Shown here: one piece after another, positions 1 to 36,632 of the stretch | Position numbering within the stretch: the stretch's first letter is position 1 | Layout: each line of letters begins with the position of its first letter | NCBI RefSeq assembly: GCF_017591435.1 | Contig: NC_059268.1 | Span: 4,307,981 to 4,371,980 of the forward strand | DNA from: Portunus trituberculatus | Taxonomy: Eukaryota; Arthropoda; Malacostraca; Decapoda; Portunidae | Length of the DNA: 64,000 nt | Direction of reading: 5' to 3' | Translations under genes and position numbers: made by a program | Notes under the pieces: generated by a model | The model's input: the letters and a program-made list of their open reading frames with translations, nothing else | The model's database searches: none | Told to the model about the DNA's origin: nothing

Positions 1-562
1 GCATATACAGATGGGTCTCTGACACAGAAACAGTAATAATTCCAGGGAAAATCAGCATAATACCTCCTCAGGTCCTCCCATCTGGCAGAGTCAAAATGCC
101 AGAGGCACCTCCTCTTTGGAGGATCCTGAAGAGGAATTGGAGCAAAACTCTGTCCTCTCCCTTCTTGCAGCTGCCACTATCCCATTCTGATGCTGTATTA
201 CCGGTAATATCGGTAATCTGATATAACAGATACTGGTGGCCATTCCTAGTCCTGCCACAGTCTTGAAAAAAACATTCTTCTGTGTTCTGTCGGTAGTTTT
301 TCATTTAGAAACTTATGATGGCACCAAAGAGGCTTATTAGTGATGAAAATAAGGAATCTGGAGAGAGTGTAAATGTTAGTGAGCCACAGCCCCTCACTAG
401 TGGATTCACAGGAGAAAAGTTATAAAGACATTTTCATGGATGGTGACTGGTCCTCCGATGACTTCCCTCCTCCTCCCCACTCTTCTCCTTTCCTCTTTTA
501 AGTTATCCATCACCAGCCTTCACTTACAGTATACACAAATCAAAATTTTATAAAAAAAAAAA

Positions 563-652
<90 letters not shown>

Positions 653-838
653 TATAAATTTGAGGTTTTACTAAGATTAGAACCAATTATCTCATTTATA
701 GGTATCGATAATCAAACTTTTTGTTATTTGAACGACCATTTGGAATTAATTAAGTTAGAATCTTGAGTCTCCACTGTACAGTATAATAGAAAACCATTAT
801 TGTCTTCTTTTGCTAGTTACATAAAAAGCAACACTAAC
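1..838. other. Pgk intron 4 (part): no gene; A-rich tract and (AT)n array
   Basis: Intronic sequence beyond the exon 4 donor. A poly-A run at about 569-604 passes straight into an (AT)n array at 604-650. No Pgk continuation and no other coding homology is seen. Confidence 0.7.
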
Positions 839-25094
<24,256 letters not shown>

Positions 25095-25300
25095 TGCTTA
25101 TCAACAAAGTAACACTGTATGTGGTCCGGAGAGGTGTGAAGCAGCCCTTCCGCAGACGATCTTGGTGTAATGTGCTGCTGGCTCAGCTCAGTCAGCTGGT
25201 TGCCTGGCGCCGTGACCCTCACAACCCAGTCACCTTCACTCAAGGGTGATGCACAATCTATAGAATTGCTACTATTAGTAACCTTCCCTTCCCAACACTT
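25095..25300 (-). promoter_or_regulatory. Presumed 5' UTR / core promoter region of Pgk
   Basis: About 200 bp immediately upstream of the Pgk ATG are richer in G+C than the surrounding AT-rich DNA, with no microsatellite or recognisable transposon. I see no TATA box at a convincing distance. The transcription start is not identifiable. The role is inferred from position only. Confidence 0.35.
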
Positions 25301-25603
25301 AACCAATATCTCTATAAATTATTGTAATGCTATTTTCTAAGGCTAGTTTAATGCATTTTTTTTTTTTATGTATTTATTATTCTTTTTTATTAATATATTG
25401 ATTGATATTGCCTAAATTACAAATTTAGTAGATATCTTTTAAGACTTTTCATTATAAAGATTTTTTTTTCAAAGAAATCACTTAATTCTAATATAATAAC
25501 GGGGAGTGCATAATAAGGGGTGTGTCAGTCTGGCAACACCCAACACGACCTTCAGAACATCTCAGACGACCTTCATCAAAACTCTACCATCCCTCCCCGG
25601 CCC

Positions 25604-26710
25604 CAGTGTTGCCACACGTACGATAATTATCGTACATGTACGATAAGATATGACCTCTGTACAATGTACGATACCATTTTCTATTATCGCATGGTTTGTA
25701 CGATAATTTTATGTCGTTCTTTATGTAACGAGAAATGGGGTAATAACAGCTTCTTTCCATCTTACTGAAATAATAAAAGATAGAAAAAAGTATATGATTT
25801 TAACAGCTTATTTAAAAAACAACAGTGTATTAATCTTACCCGTTACGTCTGTCAGACAGGGAAGATCCGGAGGAGAGGGGAGGGAAAGGTATACAGAGTC
25901 AGGAACGTGTCTTTGTCACGTCCGGACGTCCCTCCTCTATGGACCTCTCTACCCACCCTTCCCCACTGCGTACTCTGCCTTAGTACGCACGATTGAGTGG
26001 GCACATACAAAGAAATAGGCTAAAAACAAGTACAGTAAATGGAGCACTTCTTTCAGCTAGCTGTATCAAAGGCTCAGGAGGGTCATGTGTAAAATTCTCC
26101 CCAACTAAAGACATGTTTACCCGTATCAGTAATCGGGCACAGCTTTTGCATAATGTCGCAGATGATGATTTATAATAAATTTATAGCAGCAGTCACATTG
26201 CAGTGTTTTTGTCTTTTGAAGGACAGTTATTTTTATGTTTGTGGTACCAGTAATTTAATTATTTAAGTTCTTTGTAAATAAATCCAATAGAGATTTGCAT
26301 CCATATGGATTGTAGTGTTATTTTTGTTCTGGGTGTTGCTAATTTTGCTACCGTAATATGAAGTCCTCTGTTAATTGTATCTGAAGGAAGACCTTGCAAG
26401 TGGTTTCTTTATTTATATAATTAGGTATATATTTAACCTTTTTTTTTATTTTTAGATTTTGTATCAACATTTCGAAGGCAGTGTTCAGATAATGCTTCAA
26501 TATAATCCATGTAAATAAAAGTAAAAGTAAGCCCCAGGAGTATATTACTATTATCACCTATTTTTTATTAGCAACACATGTTTATACATACAGGTATAGT
26601 ACTATAAACAATACGATATTATTTAGGATTATGTACGATAATTTTATTGAAAATACCATAATTTTTAGGAGCCAGTACGATAATTCTAACCTGACCGTGT
26701 GGCAACACTG
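25604..26710 (+). mobile_element. hAT-type transposon relic, 1107 bp
   Basis: 8-bp duplication CCCGGCCC at 25596-25603 and 26711-26718. Inverted ends are CAGTGTTGCCACACG and its near copy at the right. TACGATAA-type words recur near both ends in both orientations. A short hAT transposase C-terminus lies at 25993-26175. Confidence 0.88.
25993..26175 (+). pseudogene. hAT transposase C-terminal tail
   Basis: Reads RNRLKTSTVNGALLSASCIK, then GSGGSCVKFSPTKDMFTRIS to DDDL and stop. This resembles the tail after the hATC domain in some arthropod hAT transposases (N-R-L-K-T-x-T-V-N-G). The catalytic part is gone. Confidence 0.6.
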
Positions 26711-27515
26711 CCCGGCCCCCCAACCATGCCATCGATCCGGCCTGTCATTCATTGCATTAAACTGAAACTACTGGCCGTATGCTAAGACAAATATGAGGCC
26801 TACATTGTAAGCCCTTTCAGTAATTTCTTAGGTTAAGAAACTTAAGGTTCCCTATACCTTGCCCTATTGGATTGGGTGGAGAGTTGTAGGGATTAAAATT
26901 TAGAGGGTTTACGGTAGGGCTGGGCAGGAATCGGTTCTGGAACCGGTCCCGACGGTTCTATAAAACGCCTTACTTGGAATCGGTTCCGAGTCTTGGGACC
27001 GGTTCCGTCTGAACGGTTCCTCATGAGTACTGATGGCCGATTCCCTGAGATACAAATAAAAAACAAATATACATTGTTTGAAATGTGCAGTCATGAAAAT
27101 TGTTCAGAAAGTTCTGGAAATGTTATCTACAAATGAACGAAATGGTGTGTATGTGAATAGAGTCCCTTCATCCAGTAAAAAAAAAATCGCATGAGAGATT
27201 TGAAAATATTTCGTTCATTATGGCCAATAGTCTTCACTGATTTAGTATTGCCATAGCGTAATAATTTCTTAGCACTCTGATTGGTAGATGTCCAGTGACG
27301 TCATGACATAGGGTATATATAGTAGCAAAAAAAAAAAAAAAAAAAAAAAAAAACGGGAGAGTCGAGTAAAGTAATAAAATAGCTTAGCATATGTTTTGTA
27401 ATTATCCTTTACAACTATGATACTCAGGATAAAAATGAATACGTGTGTGTGTGTGTGTGTGTGTGTGTGTATTTACCTAATTGTATTTACCTAATTGTAA
27501 CATACGGGAAAAGAG

Positions 27516-29141
27516 CTATGCTCGTGTTGTCCCGTCTCCATATCTATTAATGTCCAGCTTTTTCTTAAAATCATGGATATTCCTTGCGTTGACCACTTCC
27601 ACGTCTAAACTATTCCATGCTTCCACCCTTCTATGAGGGAAGCTATATTTTTTCACATCTCTCCTATAAGTGGCCATTTTTAGTTTTTTCCCATGCCCTC
27701 TCGACATTCTTTCATTCCACATACACAGATCTTCCCTATCCATTTTTTCCATGCCAATCATCACTCTGTATATTGCTATCAGGTCTCCCCTTTCTCTTCT
27801 GTTTTCCAGGGTCGGAAGTTGCATTCTTTTCAGTCTGTCTTCATAAGTCAAATCTCTTAAGTCAGGCACCATTTTGTTGCAGCCCTCTGTACTTTCTCTA
27901 GTTTCCTTATGTGTTTCTTTAAGTTCGGAGCCCACTGTATTGTTGCATATTCAAGCCTCGGTCTTATCATTGCAGTAATTATTTTCTTCATCATTTCTTC
28001 ATCTAAATATACGAACGCCACTCTTATGTTCCTCAATAAGTTCAATACTTCTCCAATTATTTTGTTTATATGTCTCTCTGGCGATAGGTCATTGGTAATT
28101 GTCACCCCAAGGTCTTTTTCTTCATGACTGGTTTTATGTCTTCATTTCCTATCTTGTACATACTCCTGATTCTTCTTTCACTCTTGCCAAACTCTATTTT
28201 CTTGCATTTTGTCGTGTTGAACTCCATTTGCCATGTACAGCTCCATTTCCATATTCTGTCCAAGTCTTCCTGGAGTAGTTCGCAATCTTTGTCACATCTC
28301 ACTTTTCTTAACAATTTTGCATCGTCTGCAAATAGGCTCACATAACTGGACACCCCATCCACCATGTCATTTATGTAGACCGCAAACATTACTGGTGCCA
28401 ACACTGATCCCTGTGGAACTCCACTCTCCACCAAGCCCCATTCTGATGGTCTGTCCTTAATTATTGTTCTCATTTCTCTTCCTACCAAAAGTCTTCCATC
28501 CATTTTAGTAAACTGCCATGCACTCCTCCTACCATTTCAAGTTTCCAGATCAGTCTCCGGTGTGGTACCTTATCAAAGGCCTTTTTTAAATCCAGATATA
28601 TTCCATCAGCCCAACCATCTCTTTCCTGTATTACATCTATCACCCTCGAATAGTAACATATCAGGTTTGTCGTGCATGAACGCCCTTTTCTAAAACCAAA
28701 TTGACACTCACAAAGTATGTCATTTTTCTCCAAGAAGTCTGTCCATCTATTCTTCACCACCCTCTCACACATCTTAGCTACCACACTTGTAAGTGACACT
28801 GGTCTATAGTTCAATGGGTCTCTCTTGTTACCTGATTTATAGATTGGGACAATGTTAGCTCTTTTCCAGTCTTGGGGCACTACACCTTCCCTTAATGAGG
28901 CATCAATTACTTCACAAACTTTTTCTGCCAGTTGCTCCCTGCATTCTCTTAAAATCCATCCTGATACCCCATCAGGTCCCACAGCTTTTCTCACTTCTAA
29001 ACTCCCCATCATATTCTTGATCTCCTCCACAGTTACTTGAAACTCCTTCATAATCCCTTTCTGTTCCATTACCAGTGGTTTGTCAAAAGCAGTCTCCTTT
29101 GTGAATACCTTCCGAAAGCATCCATTCATAGCCTCTGCCAT
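27516..29141 (-). pseudogene. LINE copy 1 reverse transcriptase, frameshifted
   Basis: Frames join as 29141-28482, 28503-28102, 28105-27857 and 27935-27516. Motifs in order: VGPDGVSGWILRECREQLAE, NYRPVSLTSVVAKMCERVVK, QFGFRKGRSC, YLDLKKAFDKVPHRRL, SGVPQGSVLAPVMF, catalytic FADDAK, RPRLEYATIQWAPNLKKHIR, then VEAWNSLDVEVVNARN near the C-terminus. At least three frameshifts. Confidence 0.88.
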
Positions 29142-29488
29142 TTCCTGGGATCTTCACTGCATACTCCATTTACTTCTAAACTTTCAATACTTTCTCTATT
29201 TTTGATGTTGTTGTTCACATGTCTGTAAAAAGCCTTGGTTGGTCTTTACATTTATCAATTATATCCTTTTCTTGTTTCTTTCTTTCTTCTCTTCTAATCA
29301 ACACATATTCATTTCTTGCTCTTTTGTAACTTTCCCACTGCTTAATCCGTCTTTTCCTTCTCCACCTCTTCCATGCATCCTCTTTTCTTGTTCTAGCCTT
29401 TTCACATCTATCGTTAAACCAGTCCTGCTTTCCAACTTCTCTATGTTGTCTTATTGGTACAAATTTTTCTCACCTTCTTTGTATATTT

Positions 29489-30326
29489 TTATAAATTCCT
29501 TCCACTTTTCATTTGCTCCTTAGCACTCTTGAATTTCATCCAATTTGTCTCTTGAAAGAATTTCTTTAGGTTTCCAAAATCTGTCTTGGCATAATTCCAT
29601 CTTCCCACTTTATATTCTTCATTTCTTCTAGATTTCTCTTCATCTATCACCTTGAACTCCAAAACTGCATGATCACTCTTTGCTAAAGGGCACTCCACCC
29701 TCATCTCCTCAATGACCATTGGCTCTGTACTAAAGACCAAGTCCAGTCTTGACGATGCTCCCTCTCCTCCAAACCTAGTATCTTCTTTGACCCACTGAGT
29801 TAACACATTTTCCATTGCCAGTGTCAATAGTGTATTTCCCCATGTTGTCTCTGATCCTTCCATTGACCAGTCCTCCCAACACACCTCTTTACAATTAAAA
29901 TCTCCCATCATTATAGTTCGTTCACAGCCACCCAACATTTCTTCCAGACATGTTCCTGTATCTCTTATCATTTCTTCATATTCCTGTACTGACCATGCAT
30001 TTGTCTTAGGTGGTACGTACACCACTATGTAGTGCCTCTTTTTCCTTCATTAGTTTCTGCTCTGATCTTTAGCACTTCTGCCTTTCCCATACCTTCTTTC
30101 ACTTGATCCACCTTTATATCTTTTTAACCAGCAACATCACTCCTCCTCCCATCTTACCTACTCTATTTCTTTTCCAAACATTATATTTCCCTTCTCCAAC
30201 CATCATCAGGTCTTCTCCCTCTCTCAGTTTTGTTTCAGTAAGACCCACAATATCTGGGTTCTTGTCCCTCAAGTAATCGTTGAGTTCTAAAATCCCCGAT
30301 ATCACTCCATTTATGTTGGAATACAT
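29489..30326 (-). pseudogene. LINE copy 1 endonuclease (APE type), frameshifted
   Basis: 30326-30114 reads MYSNINGVISGILELNDYLR, PDIVGLTETKL and GKMGGGVMLLVKK. A shift near 30070 leads to YVPPKTNAWSVQEYEEMIRD, IMMGDFNCKEVCWEDW, SRLDLVFSTEP and CPLAKSDHAVLEFKV. N-x-N, E-T-K-L, GDFN and SDHA are the expected catalytic and structural motifs. Confidence 0.85.
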
Positions 30327-30373
30327 TACATTCCGCTCATACGTAAGTTTCTTTAGTCCTTTCTTGCTGTACT

Positions 30374-30404
<31 letters not shown>

Positions 30405-30585
30405 ATTTACCTAGTTGTATTTACCTAGTTGTAGTTTTACAAGGCCTGGGCTTTATGCTCGTGTGACCCCGTCTCCATATCTACACTTATCCAATCTTAC
30501 TTTAAAAGTGTGCACACTCGTTGCAGACACTACTTCATCTAAACTGTTCCATGTCTCAATACATCTCTGCGGGAAACTATATTTT

Positions 30586-32486
30586 TTAATATCTCTCAGA
30601 CATCTTCCTTTTCTCAGCTTTTACTATGCGATCTTGTGCTTGGATGTCATATTCTTCTCTCAGGATCAGTTTCTCATTATCCACTTGGTCCATTCCGTTG
30701 ATCAATTTATAAACTTGTATCAGGTCTCCTCTCTCCCTTCTTTGTTCCAGGGTTGGTAGATCCATAACCTTTAGTCTCTCCTCATATGTCATCCCTTCAA
30801 ATTCTGGAACCATTCTTGTAGCAATTTTTTGTAGCCTCTCCAATTTCCTTATGTGTTTCTTTTTATGAGAGGTCCACACTACTCCTGCATATTCCAATCT
30901 GGGTCTTATTATAGTACTTATCAATTTCTTCATCATTTCTTTGTCCATATAGTAAAATGCTACTCCAATATTCCTTAGCAAATTATATGTTTCTCTAAAA
31001 ATTCTATCAATATGGCTTACTGGTTGATTGTTTTCTTCCATCGTCACTCCTAAGTACTTTTCCTTTTTGACTTTCTCCAGTTCTACTCCATCTTCCATCT
31101 TATAGATTCCCACTGGTTGTCTTTCACTCTTTCCCATTTCTATGACATGGCTTTTGTTCACATTGAATTCCATTTCCCACTTCTTACTCCATTCCCAGAT
31201 CTTATTTAGGTCTTCTTGCAGTATTTCACAATCCTCTTGTTGCTTTATAACTCTGCACAGTTTCGTATCGTCCGCAAACAGATTTGTGTAGCTGTTCACT
31301 CCTGGCATGTCATTCATATAAATGAGGAAAAGTATTGGTGCCAATACTGACCCCTGTGGCACTCCGCTTTCTACTGCTCTCCACTTGGACTTCATATCTT
31401 TAACTACCGTCCTTATTTCTCTCCCCCTCAAAGAATTTTCTATCCATCTCAATATGCTTCCTTTTAAGCCACCCTTCTCCTCTAACTTCCACAGTAATCT
31501 TGCATGTGGCACTTTGTCAAACGCCTTTTTTAAATCCAAATAAATGCAGTCAACTCATCCCTCTCTCTCTTGTACTCTATCAACTATTCTAGAATAGAAA
31601 CTCAATAAATTAGTTACACAAGACCGTCCTTTTCTAAAACCAAATTGGCTATTTGATATTAATTTGTTGTCTTCAAGGAAGTTGATCCATTGTTTCTTTA
31701 TTATTCTTTCACACATCTTGCATATTACACTAGTTAGTGATACCGGTCTGTAATTTAAAGGTTCTTCCTTCCTTCCGCTCTTATATTTGGGAACCACCTC
31801 AGCTCTTTTCCATTCTACTGGCACTGTTCCATTTTCTATTGAGCATTTTATGATGTTGTATATAGGACTTGCTAGTTCTTCCCTACATTCTTTCAGTATT
31901 CTGCCTGAGATTTCATCCGGTCCCATTGCCTTCTCCTCATCCAGCTCCTTCATTAACTCTTTTATTTCAAGCTTGGTTACTTTAATCTCTTTCATATAGA
32001 TTGTCTCTCTATTACTCTGTGGCCTCTCGAATTTGGATTCCTAAGTAAATCATACAGTATTTGTGATTTTCCTTCCCCAAACTCCACTTGATTTACTACT
32101 ATCTCCTTCCTTAACATCATCATGACTCCTCCTCCTCCTTTACCCACTCTGTCTCTCCTCCATATATTATACCTTTTATCTATGTCTATTTCTATTGCCT
32201 CATTTAACTTTGTTTCCACCAGGCATACAATATCTGGTTCCTCTTTCTTTATGTAATCTCTTAATTCTAATTTACTAGATAAAATCCCATCTATGTTTGT
32301 ATACATAATTTTTAATCTCTTGTTCTTATCATTTTTAGTTAAACTTGCTCCATATTTTTCTCTTCTTTCTCTTTTATATACCATTTCCTTATCCTGTCTC
32401 CTATAATTCTCAAAAAAAAAAAAAAAAATTCTTCTCTTTCTCTGCCCTTTCATTATTTTTTTCTCTTGCTTCTGCCACCAGTTCAT
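30586..32486 (-). pseudogene. LINE copy 2 ORF2: partial endonuclease and reverse transcriptase
   Basis: The endonuclease start reads RLKIMYTNIDGILSSKLELR and PDIVCLVETKL. The RT (31995-31555, 31539-30586) contains MGPDEISGRILKECREELAS, NYRPVSLTSVICKMCERIIK, QFGFRKGRSC, YLDLKKAFDKVPHARLLWKL, SGVPQGSVLAPILF, catalytic FADDTK and RPRLEYAGVVWTSHKKKH. The RT frame is long, with one break at about 31545 and an early stop near 30586. Confidence 0.88.
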
Positions 32487-32512
32487 TGTGTCTCTTCCTT
32501 TCCTCCTTGTTT

Positions 32513-32520
32513 CTATTTTT

Positions 32521-32588
<68 letters not shown>

Positions 32589-33434
32589 TTGCAACCTTCT
32601 GTTTCTCTGAGTTTTGTTTTTCTATATAGTACTTCTTCTGCTGCTGCTTGTGATTTTAGTAATATCTTAATTGTTCTCACTGTTCCTTCTTGATATGGTC
32701 CCATTCTATGGATTTCTTCTACTTCCTCTTCTAAGTTCTGTCTATCCTCGTCATTCAGATGTTTTAGTAGGTCTTTTACTGATTTCATTTCATCTTTTTC
32801 TCTTTTTGGTCTATATTTAACATTTTTTTCTTTCAGTCCAAAAATAATTACACTTCTTTTTTTCCGCAATTTCTCTTACTAAATTTTCTTTTTTCTTGAG
32901 GACTCCTATAATTTTGCTTGTCATATTTTCATCTCTTTCTTTTAACTGTTCTTGAAATACTACTTGAAATGATTCCTTGTCTTTCTTATCTTGGATTCTC
33001 CATGCTTGTACTTCTTTTTTAATCACGTCTTGTACTCTTTCTTCTTCTTTGTTAACTAGATCTTTTAGCTTCTCTTTTTCTTTCTCGGCTTTACCGAGTC
33101 CTTCTTCCATCAATTTCTTGTAGTTAGCTATTTGGACTTTTAATTCTTCATTTTCGGTTCTTACTAGCCTAGTTTCGTTTTCTTCCACTCTTTTTATCCT
33201 TTCTTTCAATTTCTGGAGCTCTTTATCCTGTTCTTCATTCTCTTTCATTCCCATACTCTCCTTTATCAATTTATCTAATTTACGTTCGATAGTCAAGACT
33301 CTATCAAATAGTGAAGTTTGCGCCGTATCAAAGCCTTCAAATTCTCTTTCTCCCTCACCAACATTGTCATCATCAGCTTTCATTCTTTCCCTTGTCACAT
33401 ACCTGCATTTAGATGGAATATCTTTCTCACTCAT
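32513..33434 (-). pseudogene. LINE copy 2 ORF1 protein (coiled coil plus RRM-like part)
   Basis: 33434-32817 encodes a highly charged Lys/Glu-rich protein with long heptad-like helices (LFDRVLTIERKLDKLI, QKLKERIKRVEENETRL, QEQLKERDENM). A shift near 32840 leads to RSVIIFGLKEKNVKYRPKRE and VRTIKILLKSQAAAEEVLY. This pattern is like the RRM and C-terminal parts of L1-type ORF1 RNA chaperones. Function by analogy: RNA binding of its own transcript. Confidence 0.7.
32525..32587. repeat. (AT)n microsatellite inside LINE copy 2
   Basis: 63 bp of TA dinucleotides at the ORF1/ORF2 junction. Confidence 0.97.
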
Positions 33435-33440
33435 TATTAT

Positions 33441-33600
33441 TTAACACTGTATTCATGAAAAAAAAAAAAAAAAAAAAAAAATGAGTCCACACTTATCGCC
33501 CAGGCCACTGCAAACCCAAACAAAGGTAGTGAAGATCAACTGATTTTTGGGAGCGACGGTATTGCGTGCTTCCTCTACTGCGTCTCGTGTGTGTGTGTGT
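33441..33600. other. LINE copy 2 5' flank with poly-A run and (TG)n
   Basis: A-run at 33460-33481, about 100 bp of GC-richer DNA that may be LINE 5' UTR, then (GT)n to about 33607 adjoining the next LINE's 3' end. Confidence 0.5.
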
Positions 33601-34151
33601 GTGTGTATAATATATAACATAACATAACATAACATAAATAATAGGATAACAAAGGGCCACCAGGGCCCATCTAGGTTATCCTGTATCAGTCGCACAGCGA
33701 CCTCGTCATCAGTACTTAAAGATACATTTACAAGTACACAATACATTATATACTAATTCTAAATTTTTGGCCCATCAACAGGGCTAAGTCCTGCAGCGAA
33801 TTCCTCTACAATCTGTGATCCCCATACATGGGGATCATGTCTTGTTTAACTATAGTAAATTTCTTATAAAAACTATCATGCAGTGCTATACATGATTATA
33901 AATCTAATAAATTTAAGTGCTTATCTAATCTGTTTTTAAACATTGTCAAACTAGTGCTATTTACAACCCTCTCTGGAAATGCATTCCAGAAGTCTACCAC
34001 CCTATGATTAAAGAAATATTTTCTTATATCTAACCTGCAGCCTTGCTTTCTAATCTTCCTGCCATGATTTCTAGTCCTACTTCCTCCTCTAAGGTAAAGA
34101 AAGATCTCACATCTATGTAGTTTGTATCTGAGAACATTTTAAATAACTCTA

Positions 34152-36632
34152 TCATATCCCTCTTATACATCTCCTCTCAAATGAAAACATGTTTAATTCC
34201 TTTAATCTATCTCTATACTCCAGGCGCTTTAATGCTGGTATCATCCTAGTTGCTCTTCTCTGAACTGCTTCTAACATGTTGATATCCTGCCTATAATGGG
34301 GTGACCAGGCCTGTATGCAATACTCTAAATGGGGCCTAACATAGGAATTATATAAGCTACGCACCACTTCCTTACTTTTATAACTAACATTTCTATTTAT
34401 AAAACCCAGGATCCTATTTGCCCTATTTCTTGCTTCTAAACATTGCTTTGAAAATTTCATAGTCCTGTCTATCACTACTCCTAAATCCTTTCCTCCTCTA
34501 CTGCCTCTAGCCAACATCCCTCCATCTCATAGCTAAAGTTTGTGTTGTCTTTACCTAAATGCATAACCTGACACTTTTAGAATTAAACTCCATCTGCCAC
34601 CTGTCTGCCCATGCTATCAGCCTGTCCAGGTCTCGTTGTATTCTGTAATTGTCCTTTTCACCCTGTACTGCACATGCTATCTTAGTATCATCTGCAAACT
34701 TTGATACTTTGCTACTAATTCCTATATCTAAATCGTTAATGTACACCAAGAAAAGAAGAGGTCCTAGCACTGATCCTTGGGGTACCCACTAACCACTTCC
34801 TTCCACTCAGACATTGCCCCATTTAATACTACTCTCTGTTTCCTATCAGAAAGCCATTCACTAATCCAATCAACTAACCTACCCCTATCCCATGTAGTCT
34901 CAATTTGTACACTAGCCTCCTATGCGGTACCTTATCAAACGCCTTGCTAAAATCTAGATATATAACATCTATGCTATTTCCATCATCTAACTCCTTGGTA
35001 ATATATTCTAAGATATCGAGCAAATTTGTAAGACAGGACCTCCCTGATCTAAAGCCATGTTGGGTATCTCTAATTAATCTATTCTCATTTAAATGCTCCC
35101 AAATACTACCCTTAATGATTTTCTCTAGTATCTTACATACTATACTAGTTAAACTGATCGGTCTATAATTATTCGCATCATCCTTCCTACCTTTTTTAAA
35201 TATTGGTGTAACATTAGCTAACTTCCAGTCCTGAGGTATCTCAGCAAACCTAAGTGATCTTTCAAAGATTAACTTAAGTGCTTCAGAAATACTGTCTACA
35301 CCCTCCTAAGTACTCTGGCATGTAGCTCATCAGGACCACTAGCTTTCCTATCGTCTAGTTCAAGAATAAATTTCCTAATAATTCCCGGTTTTATATCAAT
35401 ATTTTCTAAAGCTCTTAAACTACTCGTCACTGTTTGTAACAGGATTTCCTATTCTTTCCTAGTAAATACTGAAGAAAATTGTTCATTCAATAATTCTACT
35501 ATGTCTTCATTTTGATCCACTACTACACCATCTTTTCTGAGTGGTCCAATCCTATCCTTATTTCTTTTATCACTGACCTTGTAATAACTATATAATTTTT
35601 GGGATCTTTACTCCCAGCTCTAGCTAGTTTTATCTCTGCCTGCCTTTTACTTTTTTTATAACCTTACTCAAATCATCCCTGACCTGTCTGTACCTAATCA
35701 AATCTACATCTTCCCCACTTTTCTGCAACTCTCTGTATGCCCTCTTCTTCTCTCTGATCTGTCTACCTATCTCGTGAGTCCACCATAATGGCTTCCTGTT
35801 TCTCTGCCTTATATCTTTGTAAGGGATACACTGCATCACTATACCCTTTACTACAACCTTAAAAATATCCCACATCTCCTGTGCAGTTTTATTTCCAAAA
35901 CTATCTTCCCAGTTTACCTCTCCTAATAACTGACGTAACCTACCCTAATTGCCTTTCTGATAGTTTGGGACTAGTCTTATTCACTATATTATCCCTACTG
36001 GAATTAATGATAAATCTAATTATATGATGGTCACTATTTGCCAAAGTCTTTCCTACCTCAACTTCCTTTAAACAATGCTCAATATTTGTTAGTACTATGT
36101 CTAAAACCTTCCTCCCCCTAGTAGGTTTATCTACCATCTGCACTAAATAATTATCCTGAAAACTTTTCATAAACTTATTTTCACTAGCATATCCTACCAT
36201 CCTCTCCCAGTTTACTGATTTAAGATTAAAATCCCTAAGATAATTGTCTGACTAGTACACCCCTATTTATCTCATCTACCATAAGGTTGTCTACATCTGC
36301 TGACTGGTTAGGTGGTCTATAAAAGCTCCTACTCTAATAACCTTACTTTTGTTTACTCTAACATCCAGCCATAAGGACTCTACTCTGTTATCTACCTTAA
36401 TACCATTAACCTGACTGGAAATGAAGGATTTTTTACATAAATAACTACTCCTCCACCTATCCTACCAATTCTCTGGTGTAAATACATAATGTATCCATCT
36501 ACTTCATATTCTTTCCTATTTTCCTAAACTTTTCCTCATTTACCCATGCCTCTGTGACACATACAACATCTAAGTCCTCCTCAACTATATAACTAGATAA
36601 CTCGTCCTTCTTGTTCCTAAGACTCCTGGCAT
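34152..36632 (-). pseudogene. CR1 ORF2: endonuclease and reverse transcriptase, frameshifted
   Basis: Endonuclease N-terminus near 36640-36420 reads NARSLRNKKDELSSY and VVCVTEAW. Its C-terminus (36200-35940) reads VQMVDKPTRGRKVLDIVLTN and VGKTLANSDHHIIRF. RT pieces (about 35470-34555) include FRSGRSCLTNLLDILEYITK, YLDFSKAFDKVPHRRL, MLGPLLFLVYINDL and catalytic FADDTK. 34517-34152 gives LGVVIDRTMKFSKQCLEARN, YVRPHLEYCIQAWSPHYRQD and the C-terminal FSFERRCIRG. Many indels. Confidence 0.85.

Larger units (their letters stand above)
27444..30380 (-). mobile_element. LINE copy 1 (CR1/Jockey-group, 5' truncated)
   Basis: The minus strand carries endonuclease (30326-29489), a linker, then reverse transcriptase (29141-27516). 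The 3' tail repeats TACAATTAGGTAAA-type units and ends in (CA)n at 27444-27470. The 5' end abuts the 3' tail of LINE copy 2 with no gap. The same 3' tail is found at 30405-30470 and 45612-45800. Confidence 0.88.
30405..33440 (-). mobile_element. LINE copy 2 (same family; ORF1, deleted endonuclease, RT)
   Basis: Minus-strand order is ORF1 (33434 to about 32513), endonuclease N-terminus (about 32370-31992), RT (31995-30586), then 3' tail. The endonuclease lacks its C-terminal half: after GGGGVMMMLRKEI the sequence passes almost directly to the RT. An (AT)n array (32525-32587) lies at the ORF1/ORF2 junction. A (TG)n run ends the 3' tail at 30379-30405. Confidence 0.88.
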
